Part shown: positions 24,799 through 33,641 of the stretch, in pieces
Layout of the letters: every line of letters begins with the position of its first letter
Numbering within the stretch: the stretch's first letter is position 1
The notes under the pieces: generated by a model
The model's input: only the letters and a program-made list of their open reading frames with translations
Told to the model about the DNA's origin: nothing
Databases searched by the model: none
Made by a program: the position numbers and the translations under genes
Assembly: GCA_934130025.1 (NCBI GenBank)
Contig: CAKOXG010000011.1
Location: 1 to 35,859, forward strand
DNA: 35,859 bases
Direction of reading: 5' to 3'
DNA from: an uncultured Clostridia bacterium
Lineage (GTDB): Bacteria > Bacillota > Clostridia > TANB77 > CAG-508

Positions 24799-27018
24799 TT
24801 AGTGTAATTCCGTTGTTGTATCCTGAAGCGTTACTTTTATTATCGTTCCTTCTTCTACTGTTGTTCCAACCTGAACATCTTGTGAAACAACAACTCCTGA
24901 GCCCTCCGCTTGAATGTTCAAGTTTTTTCCTTTTAATGTTGATTTTGCAGCAGTTAGATTTTTTCCTTTTAGGTCTGGAACAGATACCGATACTGATGTA
25001 TTTTCATTTTCTGTATATATCTTTACGATGCCACCTTTTGCAAGTGATACTCCTGCTTTTGGAGTCTGATTTATTATTATTTCATCCCCACTTGCTTTTG
25101 TTACTATGTCTATTCCTAAATCACTTAATATATTTTTTGCCTCTGTTACCGTTTTTCCTTTCAAATCTGGAATTGTTATTGTTGATGCCGTAATCGTGCT
25201 TGAAGATGTCTCATTAGAAGGTATTCCAAGGTATGGAAGTGCTTCTGACAAAACTTGTGAAACAACTGGTGCAGATATTTGACCACCATAATGATTTTTA
25301 CCTTGTGGTCCATATAATGAAAGTAAAGCCACAACCTTTGCATTTTCAACAGGTGCAATTGCTAAGAAAGATGCTACGTATCCATTTTCAGGATGATTTG
25401 GATCTGGTTCTGAAGTTCCTGTTTTTCCTGCTATGCTGTACCCTTTTACTGCTCCAAGCTTTCCGCCACCATCTGTAACTACAGATTCCATCATATTGCG
25501 AACCTTTGCTGCAGTCTCAGAAGATACCACCTTCCTAACTTCTTGTACATCTATATTTGTAACAACTCCTGTATCTGGATTTTCTATTTTAGTTACTATT
25601 CTTGGCTTTACAAGCACCCCATCATTTGCTATAGCACATGCTGCTGTTATCATTTGCAGAGGTGTTATTGTAAATCTTTGTCCAAACGACATTGTAGCAA
25701 GCTCAGTAGGTCCCACTGAACTTTCGCTGTGAAACTGTGATGATGACTCCCCAGCAGTTGCAATTCCTGTTTTATCAAACAAGCCAAAAGCTTGAAAATA
25801 TTTATACATTGTGCTTACACCTATTCTGCTTCCCAATTGTATAAGTGCTGGGTTACATGAATTTTCCAAGGCATTTCTTAATGATTGGCTTCCATGTCCA
25901 CTTCTATTTGCACAATTAATACTTATATCTGCAACTTTCTGGCTACCATTGCAGTAAAAGTCTCCTGCTGTATCTGTTTGAACTATATTTTCTTCAAGCC
26001 CTATTGAAGCTATAATCGGTTTAAACACTGAACCCGGTTCAAAAGTTTCATTAACCACCTTGTTGCTATACATTTTATACAAACTATTAGTCTTTTCCTC
26101 ACTTGACAAAGTATCCCATGTTGCAAGTAAGGTATCATTTGGTTCGAATGGAGTGTTTAAATTATAGTCTGGATATGTAGCCATTGCAAGAATGTCTCCT
26201 GTAGATGGATCCATTAAAATCATGGAACCTCCATTTTTACAGTTATTCTCTTCAACAGCCTGTTTCAAGTATTTTTCAACAATTGATTGAATATTTGCAT
26301 CAATTGATAGAGTGATATTTGATCCATTTTCTGCCGCAATGTATTTTTCATCTTCATCAGGAATCGAATCTTGTGCTGCATCAATTGCCGTTGTTACTCT
26401 CCCCGGCGTTCCAGTTAATGTACTATCCCAATAATATTCTAATCCTGATAATCCATTATTATCGCTACCACAAAATCCAATTAAATTGGATGCCAGGTTG
26501 TTATATGGATATGTTCTTTTAGTATCTTCATCTATATTTATTCCAGATGAAAATTCATTGTCTTTCATCCATTTTTTTAATGTATCTACTTTTTCTGAAT
26601 CAACTTTTTTTGCAATAGTTTCTACAGAATTTGTGCTAGTAACCTTTACAAGTACTTCATTATAATCCAGTTCAAAAATATCAGAAAGTGCTTTTGCAAC
26701 CTTTTCTTTTAAAGCATTAGTTTCTTCTTGTTTTCCCTTAACAATTATAAGCGATGGATTTATACTTATTGTATCAACCTTTGTACTTACTGCAAGAGCT
26801 TTTCCCGTTGAATCATATATAGTTCCTCTTTGCGGGCTTAAGACTCTATTGGCCGTAATCTGCTTATATGCTCTTTCCTTTAAGGTTCCTCCATCAATAA
26901 ACTGTAAATAAAATAATCTTATAATCAGCAGTAATATTAGTATAAAAAAAACAATAGCAAACCACTTTAAATGAGTGGCCTTTTTATATGAATTTATTAC
27001 TTTTTTTTGATTTTTCAT
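24799..27018 (-). CDS. Class B penicillin-binding protein with two PASTA domains (SpoVD/PBP2-like)
   Basis: This is a membrane-anchored transpeptidase that cross-links peptidoglycan with a SEDS glycosyltransferase partner. Residues about 19-40 form the membrane helix (WFAIVFFILILLLIIRLFYL). The dimerisation domain starts ANRVLSPQRGTIYDSTGKAL. The transpeptidase domain has SxxK (FEPGSVFKPI, Ser near 330), SxN (ENSCNPALIQLG) and KTG (IAGKTGTSEPD, near 528). Two C-terminal PASTA domains start PDLKGKTVTEAKNIL and PDLKGKNLTAAKSTL. The 739-residue size fits SpoVD or vegetative PBP2 types; SpoVD usually has one PASTA and Clostridia vary, so I leave the symbol blank. It is not in a division cluster. 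The ATG at 27018 with GGAGGA is preferred over a TTG that overlaps that site. Confidence 0.92.
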   Translation of the reverse strand: MKNQKKVINSYKKATHLKWFAIVFFILILLLIIRLFYLQFIDGGTLKERAYKQITANRVLSPQRGTIYDSTGKALAVSTKVDTISINPSLIIVKGKQEETNALKEKVAKALSDIFELDYNEVLVKVTSTNSVETIAKKVDSEKVDTLKKWMKDNEFSSGINIDEDTKRTYPYNNLASNLIGFCGSDNNGLSGLEYYWDSTLTGTPGRVTTAIDAAQDSIPDEDEKYIAAENGSNITLSIDANIQSIVEKYLKQAVEENNCKNGGSMILMDPSTGDILAMATYPDYNLNTPFEPNDTLLATWDTLSSEEKTNSLYKMYSNKVVNETFEPGSVFKPIIASIGLEENIVQTDTAGDFYCNGSQKVADISINCANRSGHGSQSLRNALENSCNPALIQLGSRIGVSTMYKYFQAFGLFDKTGIATAGESSSQFHSESSVGPTELATMSFGQRFTITPLQMITAACAIANDGVLVKPRIVTKIENPDTGVVTNIDVQEVRKVVSSETAAKVRNMMESVVTDGGGKLGAVKGYSIAGKTGTSEPDPNHPENGYVASFLAIAPVENAKVVALLSLYGPQGKNHYGGQISAPVVSQVLSEALPYLGIPSNETSSSTITASTITIPDLKGKTVTEAKNILSDLGIDIVTKASGDEIIINQTPKAGVSLAKGGIVKIYTENENTSVSVSVPDLKGKNLTAAKSTLKGKNLNIQAEGSGVVVSQDVQVGTTVEEGTIIKVTLQDTTTELH

Positions 27019-27049
27019 AAGTTCCTCCAATTCTACAATTATATAAAAT

Positions 27050-27078
27050 ATTTTATATTAAACATGAAAAAAAATCAA
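27050..27078 (-). promoter_or_regulatory. Sigma-A promoter of the PBP gene
   Basis: On the minus strand TTGATT (27073-27078), 17 bp, TAAAAT (27050-27055). The rest of the gap to 27339 is very AT-rich; no other feature is evident in it. Confidence 0.65.
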
Positions 27079-27339
27079 CATATCACACTCAATTAGGCAT
27101 GACAATATGCAAAAATTTCTTAAAAAATATCTTATTTTTGCAACTAAATAAAAAGTTAATTTATTTTCAAAAATCATTGATAATTGCAATAAAATTTATG
27201 ATTTATAGTATATTTTTATTTTTTAGTGTTACTTTAATTAATGGTTGTTTCTTTGTTATTTTGCATTTATGTATTTTAGTGCACTTTTTAATATAGCATT
27301 TCAATGTTATTATTTAGTATTAGAAAGTAGGTGATTATA

Positions 27340-27678
27340 TTGCTAATTAAGAGCGACGACATTGTAAAAGTTTTAGGAAAAAGAGTTAAGCAATCAAGGA
27401 AAAATTTAAAATATACACAGGAATATGTAGCTGAAAGTATCGGTGTTTCTACTGATTTATTACGTAGTATTGAAAATGGTAGAAACGTTGGTAGTATAAC
27501 CACTTTATTAAACTTATGTAATTTCTTGAAAGTTTCTCCAAATTATCTTTTCCATGATTTATTAGATTTTGCTGAAGAAACAACTGATACTAGATTAGAA
27601 AAGCTTTTCGGTTCTTTTTCTGCACAGGACAGAGAGAAATTGAATCAAATTGTAGATTATATTTCCAATAATTATTAA
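27340..27678 (+). CDS. XRE-family HTH transcriptional regulator
   Basis: A 112-residue DNA-binding protein. Residues about 10-66 are a classic helix-turn-helix of the HTH_3/Cro-CI type: LGKRVKQSRKNLKYTQEYVA, then IGVSTDLLRSIENGRNVGSI and LLNLCNFLKVSPNYLF. The tail FGSFSAQDREKLNQIVDYIS is a short helix seen in many small XRE repressors and may mediate dimerisation. A GTG at 27331 begins the frame, but the TTG at 27340 has AGGTGA at a good distance. It stands alone, convergent with the dehydrogenase gene, so its targets are unknown. No phage genes are next to it. Confidence 0.88.
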   Translation: MLIKSDDIVKVLGKRVKQSRKNLKYTQEYVAESIGVSTDLLRSIENGRNVGSITTLLNLCNFLKVSPNYLFHDLLDFAEETTDTRLEKLFGSFSAQDREKLNQIVDYISNNY

Positions 27679-27686
27679 TTTTAACA

Positions 27687-27725
27687 TAAAAAGGAGCTGT
27701 AAAAAAATTTACAGTTCCCTTTTTA
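27687..27725. terminator. Bidirectional terminator between the XRE and dehydrogenase genes
   Basis: AAAAAGGAGCTGTAAA and TTTACAGTTCCCTTTTT pair along most of their length around an A-rich loop, with A and T runs at the two ends. Confidence 0.75.
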
Positions 27726-27749
27726 TAATTGTATTTATCTTTTATAATT

Positions 27750-28535
27750 TTATAGCTTCCTTTTTTGAGCAAAATAGCAAAAAAATGCTGATAATTGGTC
27801 TGGAAATATTTTAAATAGTATTCTTCCTAGCCACATTGTAATGCCCGGAAATATTAATAGTCTATTTTTGAACATTTTCTTTACTGCGTATTTTGCAACC
27901 TGTTTACTATCTGCCTCTGCTAAATTAAATTTAACATCTGCTACCTTATTGAAATTTGTATTTACAGGTCCAGGACATAATGCACATATTTTCACTTTTG
28001 AATGCTGCATAAACAATTCCTGCCTAATGCTTTGCGTTAGCCTTACTACATAAGCCTTTGTAGAATAATATGTAGCCATAAGTGGACCTGGCATGAATCC
28101 AGCTATTGAAGCCACATTCATAATGTACCCTTTATCGTCCTTCACCATATCTTGCAAAAATAATTTAGTCAATATGTGAAGTGCTACAATATTTGTGTCC
28201 ACCATTGCAATTTCTTTGTCCAAATTTGTATCCGTAAATTTGCCACAAGTTCCAAAGCCTGCATCATTTACAAGAACATCAATGGTTCCATACTTTTCAT
28301 GCACATAGCCATGCAAATTTTTGCATACTTCCCTACTAATTAAATCAATTGCTCGTACATCAACCTGTACTTTATATTCTTTTTCTAACTCTTCCTTTAA
28401 ATTTTCTAAAGCTTCTTTTCCCCTTGCCACCGCAATTATATTGTATCCTCTTTTAGCAAGTTCCCTTGCAATATCTCTTCCTATTCCTGAAGATGCTCCT
28501 GTAACTAACGCAATCATTTCTTCTTTTTTAATCAA
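27750..28535 (-). CDS. Short-chain dehydrogenase/reductase
   Basis: A classical SDR of 261 residues acting with NAD(P)H on an unknown alcohol/ketone. The cofactor loop is TGASSGIG (residues 14-21), and NDAG occupies the position of the usual NAG motif. The active site shows MNVASIAG and YYSTKAY (Tyr and Lys). LCPGPVNTNF follows, as in the subgroup annotated as DltE/YqjQ-like. The C-terminal stretch LLIFPGITMWLGRILFKIFP is hydrophobic and may touch membrane. A TTG at 28535 with AAAAGG 7 bp ahead is taken as start; the ATG at 28517 is the alternative. It starts 52 bp after clpC ends with no terminator between them, so read-through from the ctsR operon is possible. Confidence 0.88.
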   Translation of the reverse strand: MIKKEEMIALVTGASSGIGRDIARELAKRGYNIIAVARGKEALENLKEELEKEYKVQVDVRAIDLISREVCKNLHGYVHEKYGTIDVLVNDAGFGTCGKFTDTNLDKEIAMVDTNIVALHILTKLFLQDMVKDDKGYIMNVASIAGFMPGPLMATYYSTKAYVVRLTQSIRQELFMQHSKVKICALCPGPVNTNFNKVADVKFNLAEADSKQVAKYAVKKMFKNRLLIFPGITMWLGRILFKIFPDQLSAFFCYFAQKRKL

Positions 28536-28587
28536 TTAAACGCCTTTTATTTAATTGACTCATTCCTTTCTCTTAAATTTTTATTCT

Positions 28588-31035
28588 TTATTTTATGACT
28601 ATTTCATCATTATCTACTTCAGCCTTTGCAATTTTCTTACCTGTTTTTATCTTTCCATCTAAGATTGCATCTGCAATTTTATCTTCAAGCATACTTTGAA
28701 TTGCTCTTCTTAAAGGTCTTGCACCATAATTTGTATCCACACCTTTCTTGGCAATTAGCTCTTTTACTGGCTTTGTTATTTCAATTTTTAATCCTTGTGC
28801 TTCCAATCTCTTAGTTACATTTGCAAGCATTATATCTATGATTTTACTTATATCATCACTTTCAAGTTTATGGAATACAATTATATCATCAATACGATTT
28901 AAGAACTCTGGTCTGAATTGTTTCTTTAATTCTGCCATAACCTCTTTCTTAGTGTTTTCATATTCTCTAGACTTACTCTCATTATCGTTTGCAACACCAC
29001 TAAATCCAAGTTTTGTTTTATCAGTTATCAATCTTGCACCAACATTTGAAGTCATTATAATTATAGTATTTTTAAAGTTAACTGTCCTTCCTTGCGAATC
29101 TGTAAGTCTTCCATCTTCAAGTATTTGAAGAAGCATATTCATAACATCTGGGTGAGCCTTTTCAATCTCATCAAATAATATTACACTGTATGGTCTTCTT
29201 CTTACTTTTTCTGTTAATTGACCACCTTCATCGTAGCCCACATATCCTGGAGGAGCACCAATTAATTTTGCCACTGAATGTGACTCCATAAATTCAGACA
29301 TATCAACTCTTACAATAGCGTTTTCACTGCCAAACATGGCCTCTGCTAAAGCTTTGGCAAGCTCAGTTTTACCAACACCAGTTGGTCCTAAGAATAAAAA
29401 TGAACCTGTTGGACGGTTAGGATCTGTAAGTCCTACTCTTCCTCTTCTTATCGCTTTAGCGACACTGTTTACAGCCTCGTCTTGTCCTACCACTCTCTTA
29501 TGAAGATTTTCTTCAAGGTGCTTTAACTTTTCATTTTCCGTTTCTGTAATCTTATAAGCAGGAATACCTGTCCAGGTTGCAATTACTTCTGCAATATCTT
29601 CCTTGCCAAGAGTCATAACCTTTTTAGTATTGCCCTCTTTCCATTTCTTTTGCTCTTCTTCTAATTCTTGTTTCTTGCTCTTCTCCGTATCTCTTAGTTT
29701 TGCAGCCTTTTCAAAGTTCTGTGTTGCAATAGCTTCTTCCTTTTCTTTACGAGTTTTCTCTATTTCATCTTCCAATTTTCTCATAGAATCTGGCTTTGTA
29801 TAAGTTTGCATTTTTACCTTTGATGCAGCCTCATCTATTAAATCTATCGCCTTATCAGGCAGGAATCTATCGTTTACATATCTTGTAGAAAGTTCAACTG
29901 CAGCTTTTATAGCCTCATCAGTAATTTTAACATTATGATGTGCTTCGTACTTATCTCTTAATCCATCCAATATTTTTATAGTATCTTCTTCAGAAGGTTC
30001 TTGAACTAGTACTGGGCTAAATCTTCTTTCTAGTGCAGCATCTTTTTCAATATATTTTCTATATTCATTTGTCGTTGTTGCACCAACTACTTGTACTTCG
30101 CCCCTAGCAAGAAGTGGCTTCAAGATATTTGCCGCATCAACAGCTCCCTCTGCAGAGCCGGCACCAACAATAGTATGAATTTCATCTATAAATAAAATTA
30201 CATCTCCTGCTTTTCTTACTTCTTCAAGAGATTTTTTTATCCTCTCTTCGAAATCCCCTCTATATTTAGCACCTGCTACCATACTAGATATATCAATACT
30301 TACAACTCTTTTATTTTTAAGAGTTTCAGGAACATCTCCTGCGACTATTTTTTCTGCCAAACCTTCTGCTATTGCTGTTTTACCAACACCTGGCTCGCCA
30401 ATTAAGCAAGGATTATTCTTCGTTCTTCTTGATAAAATTTGAATAACCCTATCAATTTCTGTACTTCTGCCTATTACAGGGTCAAGCTTTCCTTCTGCTG
30501 CTTTTTTAGTTAAATCAACGCCATATTGATTTAATGTTGGAGTAGAATTATAGCTTCCACTGTTAGCCGTTCTCTTTCCGTTTTGCTCCTGCATATCTGC
30601 TTCATTAATAGCATTTACAAGCTCGCCATATAGCTTTTTTGGATTTACATTCAAATCCATCATAATTCTTACAGCAACACTATCCCCTTCTCTCATTATA
30701 CCAACAAGAATATGTTCAGTTCCAATATATTTGCTATTAAGTCTTCTAGCTTCTACAAAAGCATTCTCTATAACTCTTTTACTTCTTGGCGTAAAACCAA
30801 TAGTTTCAATATCAGTTTCCTCCTCGTTTACTCCAATTAAAGTTTCAATCTCCTTTAATATATCTTCTCCAGTTACACCCTGGTTTTCAAGTACTTTACT
30901 TGCAACACCATTAGCCTCTGTTGCAAGGCCATATAAAATATGCTCTGTTCCTATATAATTATGTCCTAATTTTGAAGCTAATTCATTTGCAATTTCTATA
31001 GCCTGCTGTGCACTGTTTGTAAATTTATATTCCAT
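28588..31035 (-). CDS. clpC: ATP-dependent Clp protease ATPase subunit ClpC
   Basis: ClpC is a double-ring Hsp100 unfoldase that feeds ClpP; in Firmicutes it recognises arginine-phosphorylated proteins made by McsB. Two N-terminal Clp repeats occur (FTNSAQQAIEIANELASKLG and FTPRSKRVIENAFVEARRLN). AAA-1 has GEPGVGKT and VILFIDEIHT. A UVR-type middle region (EAIATQNFEKAAKLRDTEKS) follows, then AAA-2 with GPTGVGKT and VILFDEIEKAHPDVMN, and the D2 small domain ending the protein. The length of 815 is standard. A strong GGAAAGAAGGGA ribosome site precedes the ATG. It is the last gene of the four-gene operon. Confidence 0.97.
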   Translation of the reverse strand: MEYKFTNSAQQAIEIANELASKLGHNYIGTEHILYGLATEANGVASKVLENQGVTGEDILKEIETLIGVNEEETDIETIGFTPRSKRVIENAFVEARRLNSKYIGTEHILVGIMREGDSVAVRIMMDLNVNPKKLYGELVNAINEADMQEQNGKRTANSGSYNSTPTLNQYGVDLTKKAAEGKLDPVIGRSTEIDRVIQILSRRTKNNPCLIGEPGVGKTAIAEGLAEKIVAGDVPETLKNKRVVSIDISSMVAGAKYRGDFEERIKKSLEEVRKAGDVILFIDEIHTIVGAGSAEGAVDAANILKPLLARGEVQVVGATTTNEYRKYIEKDAALERRFSPVLVQEPSEEDTIKILDGLRDKYEAHHNVKITDEAIKAAVELSTRYVNDRFLPDKAIDLIDEAASKVKMQTYTKPDSMRKLEDEIEKTRKEKEEAIATQNFEKAAKLRDTEKSKKQELEEEQKKWKEGNTKKVMTLGKEDIAEVIATWTGIPAYKITETENEKLKHLEENLHKRVVGQDEAVNSVAKAIRRGRVGLTDPNRPTGSFLFLGPTGVGKTELAKALAEAMFGSENAIVRVDMSEFMESHSVAKLIGAPPGYVGYDEGGQLTEKVRRRPYSVILFDEIEKAHPDVMNMLLQILEDGRLTDSQGRTVNFKNTIIIMTSNVGARLITDKTKLGFSGVANDNESKSREYENTKKEVMAELKKQFRPEFLNRIDDIIVFHKLESDDISKIIDIMLANVTKRLEAQGLKIEITKPVKELIAKKGVDTNYGARPLRRAIQSMLEDKIADAILDGKIKTGKKIAKAEVDNDEIVIK

Positions 31036-31092
31036 AAAAATCCCTTCTTTCCTTATATATTTAATTCTTTACAGAGTATCTAATAAAATTCA

Positions 31093-31137
31093 GCTTTATA
31101 CCTTTTATGCAGTTACTTTTTGCATCTTATATAAAGC
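31093..31137 (-). other. Two-tier hairpin in the mcsB-clpC spacer
   Basis: On the minus-strand RNA, GCUUUAUA (31130-31137) pairs with UAUAAAGC (31093-31100). After a purine-rich internal loop, AUGCA (31121-31125) pairs with UGCAU (31107-31111). There is no U-tract, so it is not an ordinary terminator. It may be a processing or stability element between cistrons. Confidence 0.4.
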
Positions 31138-31150
31138 CTATTTTATAAAA

Positions 31151-32170
31151 TTATCCCTTTATAATTTGTTTTATAAGTTCTGCTCTTTTCACATTTTCTT
31201 CGTCCAATTCCATTACTTTTCCAAAATATTTTTGAAGACTTGCAGTTTTTGTATAAAGGTATAGTTTCTTTATCTTCAAGTCATCTAGTTCAGAAATAAT
31301 CCCCATATCAGTACCTAGTTTTACACTTGATAGCAAATCAAGGCATTCATTTGAATTCATGATTCTGGCATTTGAAAAAATACCGAAATCTCTATAAATT
31401 TCGTCTTCAAATTGTAGTTTATCTTTTCCAAGATATTTTCTAGCAGTCCTTTCTTGCTCGATCAATTTTTGGGTAACAGCTTTTACACTTTTTGCAATTT
31501 CTTGTTCTGTAAATCCAAGAGTTTGATTATTTGAAATCTCATAAATATCTCCAACACTCTTGTTTCCCTCATTGTAAACAGATTTTATGGAAGTACTAAA
31601 ATTATTTACATATTTAAGTATTGTTCCAATATTTTCTGTAAGTGTAAGTCCTGGTAAATGAAGCATTGAAGAAACTCTTAGTCCTGTTCCAACATCACTT
31701 GGGCATGCTGTTAAATATCCATATTTCTTATTAAAAGAATAATCTAGAAGTTTTTCAAACTTTTGATCTATCTCTACTGCTAAATTTAATAATTCATCTG
31801 TTGCAGCTCCTTCCGCAAATACCTGAATTTTCAAATGATCCTTTCCATTGATTGTAATGCAAATATTTTCATCATCATTTATCAATATAGCCTTTGAATC
31901 ATCTTCATTATTATTTGCAAATTCATTACTTATAAGGTGTTTTTCAACAAGAGCTTGCTTCGTAAGCTCATCCATGTCTTTTAATTTTAAAAGCTTAAGT
32001 CCATAACCTAATTTAGGTTGTACCTCCTGAACCTTAGCAAGTATTTTTCTTTTTTCATCTTTACTACATTTATTTTCAAAGTTAAATCCATTTATATTGC
32101 GTGCAAGTCTAATCCTTGTACTTACTACAACATCCGAATCTCTTCCATTTTGTAAATACCAATTTGCCAT
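31151..32170 (-). CDS. mcsB: Protein arginine kinase McsB
   Basis: McsB phosphorylates arginine residues, both inactivating CtsR and marking proteins for ClpC-ClpP. It has the phosphagen-kinase fold: VVVSTRIRLARNINGFNF near the N-terminus, IMNSNECLDLLSSVKLGTDM later, and the catalytic loop YLTACPSDVGTGLRVSSMLH containing the conserved Cys. The 339-residue length is slightly below the Bacillus enzyme (363). A perfect AGGAGG precedes the ATG. It lies between mcsA and clpC as usual; McsA is its activator. Confidence 0.96.
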   Translation of the reverse strand: MANWYLQNGRDSDVVVSTRIRLARNINGFNFENKCSKDEKRKILAKVQEVQPKLGYGLKLLKLKDMDELTKQALVEKHLISNEFANNNEDDSKAILINDDENICITINGKDHLKIQVFAEGAATDELLNLAVEIDQKFEKLLDYSFNKKYGYLTACPSDVGTGLRVSSMLHLPGLTLTENIGTILKYVNNFSTSIKSVYNEGNKSVGDIYEISNNQTLGFTEQEIAKSVKAVTQKLIEQERTARKYLGKDKLQFEDEIYRDFGIFSNARIMNSNECLDLLSSVKLGTDMGIISELDDLKIKKLYLYTKTASLQKYFGKVMELDEENVKRAELIKQIIKG

Positions 32171-32189
32171 AACAATTCCTCCTAATTTA

Positions 32190-32233
32190 ATAGTGTTTTC
32201 TTAATCCATTTTTCATAGATTTCTTTACACTAT
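32190..32233 (-). other. Two-tier hairpin in the mcsA-mcsB spacer
   Basis: On the minus-strand RNA, AUAGUGU (32227-32233) pairs with ACACUAU (32190-32196). Beyond an A-rich internal loop, AAUCUAU (32215-32221) pairs with AUGGAUU (32203-32209). It has the same plan as the hairpin in the mcsB-clpC spacer and no U-tract. A TTGTCA...TATAAG pair further upstream in the spacer could be a weak internal promoter. Confidence 0.35.
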
Positions 32234-32293
32234 CTTTAATAGCATAATTTTAATTATTTTAATCTTATATCATAGTACTAAAATTATTGACAA

Positions 32294-32905
32294 TTATTTT
32301 TCATCTTTAATCTGCTTTATTTCATCTCTGATTTTAGCAGCATCTTCGTATCTTTCTTCTTCAATCGCCTTGCTCAATTCTTTATTAAGCTCTTGAATTT
32401 TTTCTTGTTTATCGTTTTCTTTGTTATTTTCTGAATTATTCTGGCTACCAACACTTTCTTTAGCGTAATTCTTTTCATCTGCTTCATTTCTTGAAAAATT
32501 ATCTCCAATATTTTTCATCTTTTCATTAATATTCAAAGGCTTTCTACCAATGTGTTTAGTATTACCTTGAATATTTTTAAGCATAGGATCCAATCTGTCT
32601 TCGAACATATCGTAGCAATCTGCACATCCAAGTAAACCAGTATTTATAAAATCATCATAAAGTGTTCCACAAGAATCACATTCCCTTGAATTTTCTTTAA
32701 TAAAGCTTGGAAGAAGACCTTCATCATAATCTTCAAACAAATTTCCTAACAAGTTAGAAAAATGCAGTGGCATTCTCATTTTGAAATTTCCAATACCAAG
32801 TTTTCTTGCGCAATCCTCACACAAAATCATTTCCTTCTTTACTCCATTAACAATTTGAGTATACCTAACATTTGCCTCATTTTTACCACAATTTTGACAT
32901 AACAT
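32294..32905 (-). CDS. mcsA: McsA, zinc-binding activator of McsB
   Basis: McsA binds zinc, activates the McsB arginine kinase and helps regulate CtsR. It shows four CxxC-type pairs: MLCQNCGKNEANVRY, ILCEDCARKLG, RECDSCGTLYDDF and LGCADCYDMF. A low-complexity Asn/Glu/Lys linker follows (about residues 130-165). A C-terminal UVR domain (LSKAIEEERYEDAAKIRDEI) is thought to contact the Clp ATPase or McsB. The length of 203 compares with about 185 in Bacillus. An AAGGAGG site precedes the ATG. Gap to ctsR is 34 bp. Confidence 0.94.
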   Translation of the reverse strand: MLCQNCGKNEANVRYTQIVNGVKKEMILCEDCARKLGIGNFKMRMPLHFSNLLGNLFEDYDEGLLPSFIKENSRECDSCGTLYDDFINTGLLGCADCYDMFEDRLDPMLKNIQGNTKHIGRKPLNINEKMKNIGDNFSRNEADEKNYAKESVGSQNNSENNKENDKQEKIQELNKELSKAIEEERYEDAAKIRDEIKQIKDEK

Positions 32906-32939
32906 AATAACTACCTCCTTAATAATTTTATGTTATAAT

Positions 32940-33389
32940 TTAATCCTCTACGAGATTTAATAACATATTTTTAAATATATTCGCTCTCAAAGCATCTTTA
33001 TCTTTTGCATATGCTCCAATAATATTATCACTCGTTGCAACCTTTAAAAGTTTAGCTTCATTTTTCGAAATCATGTCGTATGATAAGAAATTACTTATAA
33101 ATATATCGACTTCTTGTGCAGTTATTCTTTCTCCAACACTTGAAATTATGTGCATTAAATAATTGCTTTTGGTTATATTTATTTTTTTTATAGTTATATG
33201 CCCACCGCCACCACGTTTGCTTTCTACATAATAACCTTGTGCAGGCTTAAACCTTGTTGCAATAACATAATTTATTTGAGATGGCACGCAATTAAATTTT
33301 TCTGCTAAATCATTTCTTTGAATCTCTATACTGTTATCGTCGTCAAACATATCCTTTATAAAGTCTTCTATCATATCTGATATTCTCAC
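32940..33389 (-). CDS. ctsR: Transcriptional repressor CtsR
   Basis: CtsR is a dimeric, heat-sensing repressor of clp and chaperone genes. The N-terminal winged helix contains IQRNDLAEKFNCVPSQINYV and the glycine-rich wing ESKRGGGGHITI, which reads heat directly in the Bacillus protein. The C-terminal half (AQEVDIFISNFLSYDMISKN) is the dimer and McsB-contact domain. The 149-residue length is typical. Start is GTG with AGAGGCG about 9 bp ahead. It leads the ctsR-mcsA-mcsB-clpC operon, which it should repress through the boxes at 33473-33495. Confidence 0.95.
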   Translation of the reverse strand: MRISDMIEDFIKDMFDDDNSIEIQRNDLAEKFNCVPSQINYVIATRFKPAQGYYVESKRGGGGHITIKKINITKSNYLMHIISSVGERITAQEVDIFISNFLSYDMISKNEAKLLKVATSDNIIGAYAKDKDALRANIFKNMLLNLVED

Positions 33390-33472
33390 TAATACTCGCC
33401 TCTCTTTCAGTTTAAATTTTGTATTTATTCTTAGTCTATTCCATGTAGCTCCTGTTTTACTATTTTTATTAT

Positions 33473-33495
33473 TTTGACTTTGACTTTCTTTGACC
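33473..33495 (-). promoter_or_regulatory. CtsR operator, with a third half-site
   Basis: On the minus strand GGTCAAAGAAAGTCAAA (33479-33495) is a full CtsR box: heptads GGTCAAA and AGTCAAA separated by GAA. A third heptad AGTCAAA follows at 33473-33479, sharing one base. The site begins about 10 bp after the -10 element, in position to block transcription. Confidence 0.9.
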
Positions 33496-33505
33496 TACAA
33501 TGTAT

Positions 33506-33533
33506 AGTATAGCACTTTTACATGGAAAGTCAA
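33506..33533 (-). promoter_or_regulatory. Sigma-A promoter of the ctsR operon
   Basis: On the minus strand TTGACT (33528-33533), a 16-bp spacer and TATACT (33506-33511), placed directly before the CtsR operator. No other feature is evident between here and 33641. Confidence 0.75.
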
Positions 33534-33641
33534 TAGGAATTTAAAAATTTCTAAATATTTTATATTTTTCCATTTGGGCTTTTTCTCTGTAACTAGAGTT
33601 TACTTTTCCAACTAAAATTTACTTTTTCAATTGGCAATTTC

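Noticed and set aside
27099..27296. 65-codon plus-strand open frame before the XRE gene
   Set aside because: No ribosome site, Phe/Ile/Leu-rich translation expected of random AT-rich DNA, in an intergenic gap with a minus-strand promoter.
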